In this document: piece by piece, positions 8,483 to 17,981 of the stretch
Layout: each line of letters begins with the position of its first letter
How positions within the stretch are numbered: the stretch's first letter is position 1
NCBI GenBank assembly: GCA_001657395.1
Contig: LYSY01000006.1
Location: forward strand, 186,001-250,000
Direction of reading: 5' to 3'
Length of the DNA stretch: 64,000 bases
DNA from: Rhodospirillales bacterium BBD 1991-14
GTDB taxonomy: Bacteria; Pseudomonadota; Alphaproteobacteria; Kiloniellales; Kiloniellaceae
Program-made: the position numbers and the translations under genes
The notes under the pieces: model-generated
The model's input: only the letters and a program-made list of their open reading frames with translations
Told to the model about the DNA's origin: nothing
The model's database searches: none

Positions 8483-9667
8483 ATGACATGTCTACACGTC
8501 GCTATCATCGGGGCTCATGCCCGTTATTTGGTCAACTTTCGCAGCCCTCTGATGCAGGCGATAAAGGCCTACGGTCATGAGGTTTCAGCGCTGGCCCCGG
8601 ACTTCGATGACGAGACGCGCTCTGAACTCCGCGCCATCGGCGTCCAGCCAGTCGATATCTCCTTGTCGCGCACAGGGATGAATCCTCTTCGGGATCTCCG
8701 TGACATCATCGGTTTGCACGCGCATATGCGCCGACTGAAACCGGACGCTGTTCTGGCGATCGCGATGAAGCCGGCGATCTATGGCATCCTTGCCGCCGCG
8801 ATCGCGGGCCTCCCTCGGCGGTTTGCGCTTATCGCGGGCCTGGGCTATGTCTTCTCCGAGGGCAGGTCACTTCGCGACCGGATAGTGCAGATGATATCAC
8901 GCCAACTTTGCCGTCTGGCCCTGCGTAGGGCCGAAGTGGTTTTCGTGCAGAACCCTGACGATGCCGATGAACTTGCCGCTCTGGACATTGTCTGGCGCGA
9001 TCGGATCGTTCGAGTTAACGGGACCGGGGTCGATCTCATTGCGTGGCCTCAGATGGATCTGCCGCCCCCACCGGTGACCTTTGCGCTGGTCGCCAGATTG
9101 CTGGCGGAAAAAGGCGTGCGCGAGTACGTCGCCGCTGCTCGCCGGGTCAAGGCGAGGCACCCCGAGGTGCGCTTCCTACTTCTTGGCTGGATAGACGCCA
9201 GGCCTTCTGCCATCGGAGAAGCAGAGTTGGCTTCTTGGGTCGCTGACGGCGTAGTGGAGTGGCCGGGCTATGTGGATGTGCAGCCATGGCTGGCGCAAAC
9301 CAGCGTCTTCGTACTCCCTTCCTATTACCGTGAGGGTGTTCCGCGCAGTACCCAGGAAGCTCTCGCCGCAGGGCGGCCTGTGATCACCACGGATTCTCCC
9401 GGTTGCAGAGAAACCGTTATTCCTGGCGAGAACGGTTTTCTCATTCCTCCGCGCGACGTCGATTCTCTTGCGATCGCGATGCTTCATTTCGTCGAGAATC
9501 CACAGCAAGTCTGCGTTATGGGGTATAACAGCCGCCGGCTTGCCGAGGAGCGCTTCGATGTTAGAGCGATCAATGAGAGGATGCTTTCGGCTATGGAGCT
9601 TGATAGAACCGGATTGCCTGATCAAGCCGACGGTCAACCAGCGACGCGACAACAGCAAGCGCCTTGA
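8483..9667 (+). CDS. Glycosyltransferase, CapM/PglA-like GT4
   Basis: A 394-residue protein. The N-terminal half (LVNFRSPLMQAIKAYGHEV, then LSRTGMNPLRDL, HAHMRRLKPDAVLAIAMKP and GLGYVF) is the pattern of CapM/PglA-type enzymes that add a hexose or N-acetylhexosamine to undecaprenyl-diphosphate-linked sugars. The C-terminal half has FALVARLLAEKGVREYV, LPSYYREGVPRSTQEALAAG and ITTDSPGCRETV, the GT4 donor-binding region. No strong ribosome site precedes the ATG at 8483. An upstream in-frame start was not found. It is separated from manC by a long gap, so it probably has its own promoter. Confidence 0.88.
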   Translation: MTCLHVAIIGAHARYLVNFRSPLMQAIKAYGHEVSALAPDFDDETRSELRAIGVQPVDISLSRTGMNPLRDLRDIIGLHAHMRRLKPDAVLAIAMKPAIYGILAAAIAGLPRRFALIAGLGYVFSEGRSLRDRIVQMISRQLCRLALRRAEVVFVQNPDDADELAALDIVWRDRIVRVNGTGVDLIAWPQMDLPPPPVTFALVARLLAEKGVREYVAAARRVKARHPEVRFLLLGWIDARPSAIGEAELASWVADGVVEWPGYVDVQPWLAQTSVFVLPSYYREGVPRSTQEALAAGRPVITTDSPGCRETVIPGENGFLIPPRDVDSLAIAMLHFVENPQQVCVMGYNSRRLAEERFDVRAINERMLSAMELDRTGLPDQADGQPATRQQQAP

Positions 9668-9824
9668 CCAGCCCTTGCGGGAAGGGGGGCTGCCCATCAG
9701 GGCTCGCACGGTCGTTGATTGCTGTGCAGTAGCCGGGCAGTCGCCTCGGCGCCTCACGAGCCGCGGGGTCTTGTTATCTATCCGCCGGCGCAGAGCGTGC
9801 CGGCGTCGGTCGGACCCCCGTCCG

Positions 9825-11144
9825 TTACGTCGAAAGGTCTTTAGACCTGAAGAACGGGGAAGAAGCCGCGGGCGAGGCGCTCCCCGTGATCTTCGCCTGC
9901 GGTGCCGGCTGTACGGCGACGAAAACCGCCGCGGCGGCGCCGATCATTGCCAGCCAGTGGCTCTGCCAGATTCCGTAGGCGGTGCAGGCAATCCCGAGAA
10001 CGGCGACGAACATCGCGGTCGCACAGGCCCGGGCTGGCAGCGCCAGGCGATCAATCCGCTGGGCGATCAGAACTAGTATGGCCATGACAAGCAGGCTGCC
10101 GACTATCCCGGTCTCCACCATGATCTGCAGCGATGCGTTGTGTGGATGAGAAGGAATGACTTTTCTTCCCGGCTTGAAGGGCTCAACACCGGGCGTGGGG
10201 AGGTCGGGCGAGGCATCGAAGCCCCAGCCGAAGAGCGGACGGTCGGCGATGCGCTCGTTGACCACTCCCCAGATGTGCAGGCGATGAAGGCCATTCTCGT
10301 GGATCAGGTCGCTCTGCTCGAGGCCGGCCCGCTGCATCAGGTCCACGGCCAGTGGGGCGCCGAGCAGCGTGCCAGCTATGGCGGCTCCAAGCATCAGACG
10401 CGCGGTAGCGCGCCCGAGGCAAGCCATCGCTCCGGCCAGAATACCGCCAGCAAGGGCGAGGATGGAGGCGGAGGATTGGGACAAGAGGGTCAAGGCGAAG
10501 AAGGCCGGTGGCAGCAGCAGCGCGGCGGTATGCCACCCCTGCCGCCAGGCAAACAAAGCGAACGGCCAGATCAGGATGGCCAAGGCGGAGACGCCGCGGT
10601 TCAGCCGCGCATAGGCGGCACTCTCGCTTTGGGCCGTGCCTTTCAGCAGGTCGAAGATAGGCGTGCCGAACGGCAGATCGATCACGGCGATAGCGCCCGC
10701 AACGGCAAAACCGAGACAGAAGCCATGCATCACGCGTTTGCGCTGGCGGTCGTCGAGCAGTTGCATCAGGCTGGCCAGATAGGTCAGCACTAGCAGCAGC
10801 ACGCCCACTCTGAGCGCGAGAGTGGCGGCGTCCAGCGGATGAAAGCTCCACCACGCCGTCACCAGGCACCATGCAGTGAAAAGGGCCAGCGCCACGGCCA
10901 GATGCCGGTTGATCACGCGCCAGGGCAAAGCGGGGGCGCCAAGTAACAAGCCGCCCCCGATCGCTGCGGCGATGACCAGCGGCACCACCGCCTTGGCTGC
11001 CAGCAGACCGAGCGGCGCCAACAGCAGTGTAAAGAGCGTCAGAGCAAAGCTGAGACGGTCGGTGCGGTGCCGGTTGTTGGCGAGGGTTTCTGGGGCAGTT
11101 GTCACAGTGCCCCTCTTAGCACGAAATCCGCCGGCCTTCCGCAT
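9825..11144 (-). CDS. O-antigen ligase/polymerase-like membrane protein
   Basis: A 439-residue polytopic protein on the minus strand with about ten to twelve hydrophobic helices, starting near residue 30 (LSFALTLFTLLLAPLGLLA). The large loop around residues 285-345 carries RPLFGWGFDASPD and then HPHNASLQIMVETG, the G-x-G-x-D and H-x-H-N signature of the Wzy_C/WaaL family. WaaL ligates polysaccharide from undecaprenyl-diphosphate to lipid A-core, and Wzy polymerises repeat units. The sequence alone does not separate the two. It is transcribed towards the adjacent glycosyltransferase and shares the polysaccharide context. A GTG 13 codons in is an alternative start. Confidence 0.85.
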   Translation of the reverse strand: MRKAGGFRAKRGTVTTAPETLANNRHRTDRLSFALTLFTLLLAPLGLLAAKAVVPLVIAAAIGGGLLLGAPALPWRVINRHLAVALALFTAWCLVTAWWSFHPLDAATLALRVGVLLLVLTYLASLMQLLDDRQRKRVMHGFCLGFAVAGAIAVIDLPFGTPIFDLLKGTAQSESAAYARLNRGVSALAILIWPFALFAWRQGWHTAALLLPPAFFALTLLSQSSASILALAGGILAGAMACLGRATARLMLGAAIAGTLLGAPLAVDLMQRAGLEQSDLIHENGLHRLHIWGVVNERIADRPLFGWGFDASPDLPTPGVEPFKPGRKVIPSHPHNASLQIMVETGIVGSLLVMAILVLIAQRIDRLALPARACATAMFVAVLGIACTAYGIWQSHWLAMIGAAAAVFVAVQPAPQAKITGSASPAASSPFFRSKDLST

Positions 11145-11551
11145 AGTAACGGGTCGCGATGGCGATTTTCATGACGTTGGTGTCATGTCCCGTCCAATCC
11201 GTGCCGCCGGAGACGATCTCAGCCGCCGCGGTCGATCTGCCCTCCGCAGCCTGCGGGCCCCGGGTAGACCGCCGCTTGCAGCCCGATGGCAGCGGTCCAA
11301 ACTGAGCAGTTGTACCAAGGCCGCAGGCGGGCCAGGTCGAAGCGAAGCCGAGCGTTGAGCCCGGGTGCGGAGGAAAAGCTGGTCAACTGATGCCTCGCGC
11401 CCGGCCATAATCACGGCCAATTGAGGCGGGCTCGCCAACGCGTATCGGATCTTTAATGAACCACCCGGGAAAGCAGGGCTCAGGCAAAACGCGACGGGGC
11501 GCGTGCGATTCTGTCCCGTGCTGTTGCGGAGTAGCTTGAGGGGGGAGAGGT
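11145..11551. other. Gap between the ligase gene and the broken transglutaminase gene
   Basis: No convincing gene is present. A 48-codon frame from ATG at about 11,164 (MAIFMTLVSCPVQSV) has no ribosome site and a composition like random high-GC sequence. The segment presumably holds the divergent promoters of the ligase gene (minus) and the downstream pseudogene (plus), but no clear -35/-10 pair could be assigned. Confidence 0.4.
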
Positions 11552-12363
11552 TTGGCTGTGCTCTCCACACATCGGCAGGAAAGCAGGCTCAGCATCAGGC
11601 GCGGCTCTGCCCTTGGCTTGGTGCTTGCCGGCGCGATCCTGCTGGTCGCGGCACTGGCGGGACATTCGGGGCTCTACCAGGGCTTTGACCGCCTTGCGAA
11701 CGGTGCTCCCCGGACGGTGGAGAGCCTGTTCGCCCAAGCCGCCAGATGAGACTTCAAGACGCTCTCGCCAGCAGCTCAGATGCAGCGGCTCTATAGTGCG
11801 TCACAGATCGCATACCGGATAGTACGCCTTCCACTCATACGGTGTTCACCAACCGGATCATGTGGGCGCTCGGGACCGTGGACTCTGACCTAGGTACCAT
11901 CCGCAGGCCCAACAATCTGCTGCGCTACACGGATTCTGCCTTTTACGGCCAGCAATCCTATCTGCTGCTGACACTCGCGGAGAAGGCAGGCATTCCTTCC
12001 CGGCACGTGGGGCTGATCGGCCATGTGGTCATGGAGTCCTGGTATGATGGCGCATGGCACATGTACGACCCGACGTTCGGGATCGTGCCAAAGCCTAACG
12101 GCACGGTCGCCAGCGTCGCCGAGCTGAGCGAGAACGAGTCGCTTCTGGTGCTGTACGATGCGTGGCCTGACATCAAGGCGGCTCTCCAGCAGCCGCAGAG
12201 GCACAACTATATCGCTTACCCTGCCGGCGGATGTTCCGTCTGGAAGGCTCAAGTCCTCTACCATGCGGAGCAAGCCGCCGACTGGCTGAAGTTCGCCCTG
12301 CCGGCTGGGTTCATAGTTCTTGGCGGACTTCTGCTCGCGCGGCCTTCCGGTCGCATGTCTTGA
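11552..12363 (+). pseudogene. Transglutaminase-like membrane-anchored protein, broken by a stop and a frameshift
   Basis: A TTG at 11,552 behind GGGGGGAGAGG opens a frame with one N-terminal helix (LGLVLAGAILLVAALAG). It stops at TGA 11,747-11,749, yet the same frame continues sensibly with DFKTLSPAAQMQRLYSASQI. Near 11,817 the coding potential moves to the next frame (STPSTHTVFTNRIMWALGT) and runs to TGA at 12,361-12,363. The second part is transglutaminase-like: KAGIPSRHVGL, then GHVVMESWYDGAWHMYDP provides the His and Asp positions. The expected nucleophile position in the G-Q-C-S motif reads GQQS, so the cysteine is missing. A C-terminal helix (FALPAGFIVLGGLLLA) closes the protein. It is a decayed gene or an already inactive homologue. 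Confidence 0.65.
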
Positions 12364-12420
12364 TGCTGCGGTTGTCTTCATCAACCGTTAGCCCACCCTA
12401 AACCTCCCAATTCCCGCCTA

Positions 12421-12479
12421 ACCCCCCTTGATGCTTCTATTTATAGGAGTATCGGCTGTTCGTTGACAGCAAGGGGGGT
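12421..12479. repeat. Perfect 10-base inverted repeat
   Basis: ACCCCCCTTG at 12,421-12,430 is exactly complementary to CAAGGGGGGT at 12,470-12,479, with a 39-base spacer. The right arm leads directly into the tRNA-like fragment. It could be a terminator-like hairpin with a long loop or part of a recombination site. There is no following T-run. Confidence 0.5.
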
Positions 12480-12505
12480 CCGTGGTTCGATCTCAGGTGC
12501 GCCCA
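12471..12505 (+). other. tRNA 3'-half-like fragment, candidate attachment-site remnant
   Basis: TTCGATC at 12,486-12,492 is flanked by CGTGG and TCAGG, which can form a T-arm (four of five pairs), followed by TGCGCCC and A, an acceptor 3' strand with a discriminator base. No matching acceptor 5' strand (GGGCGCA) lies upstream, so this is not a complete tRNA. It most resembles the 3' end of a tRNA-Val type gene. Elements that integrate in tRNA genes leave such fragments at their far end. No integrase is in the window, so this stays an inference. Confidence 0.35.
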
Positions 12506-12717
12506 CGGTTCTTTTTCAAGCACTTAGCAGTTAGTCGGAAGGTCGGGCGCTTGACCTCTCGGGTGCAGTTCGGGTGCAAATCCGAACCGGCACCGCGTCT
12601 GTTCACACTAAAAGATTGAGCAGGCTAAGCGGTTCTGCAATCTCAAGCCGGGTAGGTTTGGCGCGGTAAGCCGGCTTGAGCGGCGCTGGCCGATCCGTGA
12701 ACTGTGATAGTCGATTG

Positions 12718-12756
12718 CCCTGGCCCGACACCCTGGCCCGACACTCTGGCCCGGCG
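12718..12756. repeat. Three copies of a 13-base tandem repeat
   Basis: CCCTGGCCCGACA occurs at 12,718-12,730 and 12,731-12,743, and a variant CTCTGGCCCGGCG follows at 12,744-12,756. It sits in non-coding DNA upstream of the AraC gene. Copy number could vary between strains. Confidence 0.75.
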
Positions 12757-13011
12757 CCTGGTCTGACAACCGGGCCTGACGCTCGGCGCTCGTGAGCGCG
12801 CGTGGGTCTCATCGGAAGATGTCGACGCGCAGACCGTGCTCCGACCTTGGTCGGATTGACCCGCTCTTGGGCCGCCCCTACCTTTTGCGCTAGGCGAACG
12901 GGAAAAGACGTCGGCGTTCCGGCTTTGCCGACGCATCTTCCACCTCGATGGCACGGTCGCGACTGGACCGGTTTTCCCGCGACCGGGAAGAGGGATACGG
13001 CGGATCCCGAG

Positions 13012-13914
13012 ATGAAAGCGACGACCCAACAAGAGACGCGGCTCATAGACCCGGACGAACTGCCGATCTGGGTGCCGGGTACGGTTCTCTGCGAAAGCAA
13101 GGGGCTCGGTTGGAACGGGGTGGCTCAACGCACCTACCGCTATCATGGTCAGGACGTCGAAATCCCGCCCATGAACACCTTCATGATCGTGCAGTACCGC
13201 AAGGGCGATACGCCGATGGACCGGCAGTTCGACGGTCGCTGGACGCGCACGCGATGCGGCCCCGGCCACTTCTCTCTGCTCTCCCGCTCGATGCAGTCAC
13301 ACTGGAACTGGACCGAGGGGCTGGTGGTGTCGCACCTGTACCTGAATGACACGCTAATGACCCGTGTCGCCCGTGACATCCAGGACAAGGATGTCGGGCA
13401 GGTCTGCCTGCACGACGTCCTGCAGGGCAGCGATCCGGTCGTTAGCCATATCGCCGATCAACTGACGATGGAGGCTGCCGACGACGGACCGGCTGGTAGA
13501 CTCTATGCCGAGGCGCTTTCGGTGCAGCTGGCCGTTCATCTGCTGCGCAACTACGCCTCGTTCGAAAGCCGGAAAGCGGCAGGTGCCGCCGGCCTGTCGC
13601 AGAGGCAACTCAGTTTGCTGGAAGAGTATATCGACGCCCATCTCCACGAGTCGCTCTCGCTCGACGAGTTGGCAGGCGTGCTCGGAATGGGGGTCTGGAC
13701 GTTCAACCGGCATCTGCGCGAGTGTGTCGGCCTGCCAGCCTACGCCTTTGTGCAGCACAAGCGGTTGGAACGCGCCCGCACCATGCTTCGCGAGCCAGGC
13801 CGCGCGCTCAAGGACATTGCCGCCGCCTGCGGCTATTCCGACCAGGCACACATGACCCGCAGCTTCCGCAAGGCAATGGGCGTAACCCCCGGACAGTACC
13901 GCACCGCGCTCTGA
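13012..13914 (+). CDS. AraC family transcriptional regulator
   Basis: The ATG at 13,012 gives a 300-residue protein (MKATTQQETRLIDPDEL). A longer frame back to 12,802 adds 70 arginine-rich residues across tandem repeats and is rejected. The C-terminal 100 residues form the paired helix-turn-helix domain: LSLDELAGVLGMGVWTFNRH, then FVQHKRLERARTMLRE and IAAACGYSDQAHMTRSFRKA, ending GVTPGQYR. The N-terminal half is a probable effector domain without a recognised ligand. It lies upstream of and in line with the monooxygenase/esterase pair and is the likely activator of that pair. Confidence 0.9.
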   Translation: MKATTQQETRLIDPDELPIWVPGTVLCESKGLGWNGVAQRTYRYHGQDVEIPPMNTFMIVQYRKGDTPMDRQFDGRWTRTRCGPGHFSLLSRSMQSHWNWTEGLVVSHLYLNDTLMTRVARDIQDKDVGQVCLHDVLQGSDPVVSHIADQLTMEAADDGPAGRLYAEALSVQLAVHLLRNYASFESRKAAGAAGLSQRQLSLLEEYIDAHLHESLSLDELAGVLGMGVWTFNRHLRECVGLPAYAFVQHKRLERARTMLREPGRALKDIAAACGYSDQAHMTRSFRKAMGVTPGQYRTAL

Positions 13915-13920
13915 CTGTTC

Positions 13921-13983
13921 CCGGCCCGCGCCCGGCCCGCGCCCGGCCCGCGCCCGGATCGCGCCCGGATCGCGCCCGGATCG
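13921..13983. repeat. Six-unit 11-base tandem repeat after the AraC gene
   Basis: Three copies of CCGGCCCGCGC (13,921-13,953) are followed by CCGGATCGCGC twice and a partial third copy. The two halves differ by only CC to AT inside the unit. The array begins six bases after the AraC stop, in the 216-base gap before the monooxygenase. It can form GC-rich secondary structure, but no T-run follows. Confidence 0.85.
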
Positions 13984-14130
13984 TTCAAAACTTCCCCACC
14001 GATCCTTCAAGACCGCCTGCCGGCGGCTTGGCAGGCTGCCAGCTTGTCTTAGGAGGCCGGGCCGAAAGGCCCCCATCCGGACACATCAAGCGGCCGGCAG
14101 CAAATGGCCGCGACCCAACGGGAGGAAGTC

Positions 14131-15804
<1,674 letters not shown>

Positions 15805-15838
15805 ACCCGGCCCTCTAACCCCGGCCCGGAAACGATTG

Positions 15839-15864
15839 CCTGCCCCGGCAAGACTTGGGGCAGG
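15839..15864. promoter_or_regulatory. Hairpin between the monooxygenase and esterase genes
   Basis: CCTGCCCC (15,839-15,846) pairs exactly with GGGGCAGG (15,857-15,864) over a 10-base loop. There is no T-run, so it may be an mRNA processing or stability element rather than a terminator. The esterase ribosome site follows about 25 bases later. Confidence 0.4.
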
Positions 15865-15897
15865 TGCGGAACCGGCCCCCGAAAATGGGAGGATTCC

Positions 15898-17085
15898 ATG
15901 AGCCACAAATTCAATGCGGACGCCATCCTGAACGGTGTCGTCACCTCCGATCCGCGTGTGCCCGGCGTTGTTGCGATGGTCACAGACCGCGAAAGGAACA
16001 TCTATGAAGGTGCGGCGGGTCTGCGTCGCATCGACGGGAAGGCGGCGATGACCACCGACGACGTCTTCGCCATCTTTTCGACCACCAAGGCCATCACCGG
16101 CACGGCAGTTCTGCAACTGGTTGAAGAGGGTAAACTCGATCTCGATGCGCCGGCAAAGAACTACGCACCCGATATCGGAAAGCTTCAGGTGATCGAGGGC
16201 TTCGAAGCCAATGGCGAGCCACGGCTGCGTGCGCCCAAACGCGATGTCACGACGCGCATGCTGATGCTGCACACCGCGGGTTTTGGTTACGACTTCTTCA
16301 GCGAGACCTATAACCGCCTCGCTGAGGAGCATGGCCAACCCAGCGTCATTACCGCATCGAAGGCGGCCCTGATGACGCCGCTCCTGTTTGATCCCGACGA
16401 AAGCTGGGAGTACGGCACCAGTGTCGACTGGTGTGGGCAGGTCGTTGAGGGAATTGCCAATCGCCGTCTCGGTGAGGTTTTCCAGAAGCGGATTTTCGAA
16501 CCGCTTGGGATGACGAGCACGACGTTCGAGCTGAATGACACGCTTCGGCAAAACCTCGCCGGGATGCACGGGCGCGGAGCAGACGGCAGCCTGACGCCGA
16601 TGGACTTCGAACTGCCGGACAAGCCGGAAGTCCATATGGGCGGTCACGGCCTCTACGGCACTGTCGGCGACTACATGCGCTTTATCCGTATGTGGCTGAA
16701 CGACGGCGCTGGCGAAAACGGCCGTGTTCTTAAAGCGGATACGGTTCAAATGGCCGCGCGGAACCACTTGGGTGAGCGCAAGATCACACCTTTCAAAGGC
16801 GTGATTCCGTCGCTGTCGAACGATGCGGAGTTCTTCCCCGGGCTCTCAAAGTCGTGGTCATTCACTTTCATGGTGAACGACGAGCAGGCGCCGACGGGCC
16901 GGCCTGCCGGAGCGATCGGTTGGGCAGGTCTTGCCAATCTGTTCTATTGGATCGACCGCCGGAACGGCTTCGGAGGATTCTGGGCAACACAGATCCTGCC
17001 GTTTGGAGACCCGGCCTCCTTCACGGGCTATCTGGAACTGGAAACTGCCTTCTACGACTCCTTGAGCGCGGCAGAGGCCGCCTGA
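15898..17085 (+). CDS. Serine beta-lactamase-like esterase (family VIII)
   Basis: The ATG at 15,898 follows GGGAGGATTCC. The 395-residue protein has the S-x-x-K motif S61-TTK64 inside [16 protein letters not shown], the acylation site of class C beta-lactamase-fold esterases. Further family landmarks are [21 protein letters not shown] and [15 protein letters not shown]. Family VIII esterases hydrolyse carboxylic esters and some lactones rather than beta-lactams. There is no signal peptide, so it should act in the cytoplasm. Placement behind the Baeyer-Villiger monooxygenase suggests it opens the ester or lactone product. Confidence 0.87.
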   Translation: MSHKFNADAILNGVVTSDPRVPGVVAMVTDRERNIYEGAAGLRRIDGKAAMTTDDVFAIFSTTKAITGTAVLQLVEEGKLDLDAPAKNYAPDIGKLQVIEGFEANGEPRLRAPKRDVTTRMLMLHTAGFGYDFFSETYNRLAEEHGQPSVITASKAALMTPLLFDPDESWEYGTSVDWCGQVVEGIANRRLGEVFQKRIFEPLGMTSTTFELNDTLRQNLAGMHGRGADGSLTPMDFELPDKPEVHMGGHGLYGTVGDYMRFIRMWLNDGAGENGRVLKADTVQMAARNHLGERKITPFKGVIPSLSNDAEFFPGLSKSWSFTFMVNDEQAPTGRPAGAIGWAGLANLFYWIDRRNGFGGFWATQILPFGDPASFTGYLELETAFYDSLSAAEAA

Positions 17086-17104
17086 TCCATCATTTCGACT
17101 GCGG

Positions 17105-17138
17105 GACCCTCGGCGACCGGTTTTCGGCGCCGAGGGTC
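17105..17138. terminator. Putative bidirectional terminator hairpin
   Basis: GACCCTCGGCG (17,105-17,115) and CGCCGAGGGTC (17,128-17,138) form an 11-base perfect stem over a 12-base loop. It lies between the stops of two convergent genes. The T-run is lacking on both sides, so termination strength is uncertain. Confidence 0.5.
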
Positions 17139-17217
17139 TCCGGAACCTCCGCAGCGATCTGGCCCGGGCTATCGATGGACTCCGGCCGGATCGCCGCTTT
17201 TGCCAAGGCCGCCGCCT

Positions 17218-17775
17218 TCAACCGAGGTTCCGTGCCGCCTGCGCCGCGGAGCCCTTTGTCAGGCAGTAGTACGCGCTGTCATGGACTTCGCCCCGCCACG
17301 CCCAGCTGCCGGGGGCCACTTTCTCCCGGACAAATCCAACTCTCTCCAGCACACGGAAAGACGCCGTGTTGCGCAGGGTGACCCCTGCCTCGATCCGGGT
17401 CGCCGCGGTTTCGCTGAAAACCCAGTCTGCGACCGCTGCCAGTGCTTCGGTCGCATAGCCCTTGCGATGCTCGCGGTGAGAGACGAAGTACCCGACCCGG
17501 CAGACGTTGTCTGCCGTCTGCGAATACTCGGCCCCGAAGTAAAGATCGAAGAGCCCGATGGCCCGCCCGTCTTTCCGGATGATCCAGACCAGGTTCAAGG
17601 GATCTTCCAGACTCGGATCGAACCAGGCTCTGACGTCTTGGATGCCCTCGGCTGCGTGCTGAAAGTCCTCGATGCTTTTCTTGTCGCGGGCGATCTCGAA
17701 GATCTCATCCAGGTCTCCCGGTGTTGCCGGGTCCAGTGTGAGTCTTTCGGTTCGCAGTCTCGCGGCCACCACCAT
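17218..17775 (-). CDS. GNAT family N-acetyltransferase (RimJ/RimL-like)
   Basis: A 185-residue protein with the RimJ/RimL layout: an N-terminal RLRTERLTLDPATPGDLDEI, then VWIIRKDGRAIGLFDL, the core VGYFVSHREHRKGYATEAL, where the R-K-G-Y-A-T-E loop is the acetyl-CoA pyrophosphate site, and LRNTASFRVLERVGFV near the end. These enzymes acetylate N-terminal amines of proteins or small molecules. It is convergent with the esterase and probably monocistronic. The substrate cannot be told from the sequence. Confidence 0.85.
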   Translation of the reverse strand: MVVAARLRTERLTLDPATPGDLDEIFEIARDKKSIEDFQHAAEGIQDVRAWFDPSLEDPLNLVWIIRKDGRAIGLFDLYFGAEYSQTADNVCRVGYFVSHREHRKGYATEALAAVADWVFSETAATRIEAGVTLRNTASFRVLERVGFVREKVAPGSWAWRGEVHDSAYYCLTKGSAAQAARNLG

Positions 17776-17981
17776 GGCGAATTCCCTCTTCTTCTTTGCT
17801 GGCCGGATTGGGCCGTCGATGTCGCTGCCACCCCTGTGATTGCCCGTCGCCGGATCATGGGAGCTGCGGCGGCCAAAGCAGGCGTTCGAGGGTCGCCAGC
17901 CTTGCCGTTTTCCGGTCCTTGTGGCAAGGGCAGGGGGCAGGGGCGTTCCGCGCCCGGCCCGTGATCCTCCGGAGACCAGAC

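Larger units (their letters stand above)
12364..13011. other. 648-base gap holding inverted and tandem repeats and a tRNA-like fragment
   Basis: No gene is supported here. The stretch contains the 10-base inverted repeat at 12,421-12,479, a tRNA 3'-end-like sequence at about 12,471-12,505, a T-rich segment followed by GGTGCA-type direct repeats (about 12,560-12,590), and a 13-base tandem repeat at 12,718-12,756. The reading frame that continues upstream of the AraC gene is arginine-rich and not conserved in character. The layout resembles the abandoned end of an integrated element. Confidence 0.45.

Noticed and set aside
12421-12505. Complete tRNA gene
   Set aside because: No acceptor 5' strand or D-arm could be found; only the 3' part resembles a tRNA.
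12802-13011. 70-residue N-terminal extension of the AraC regulator
   Set aside because: Extension crosses repeat DNA, is arginine-rich, and the internal ATG at 13,012 fits the family length.
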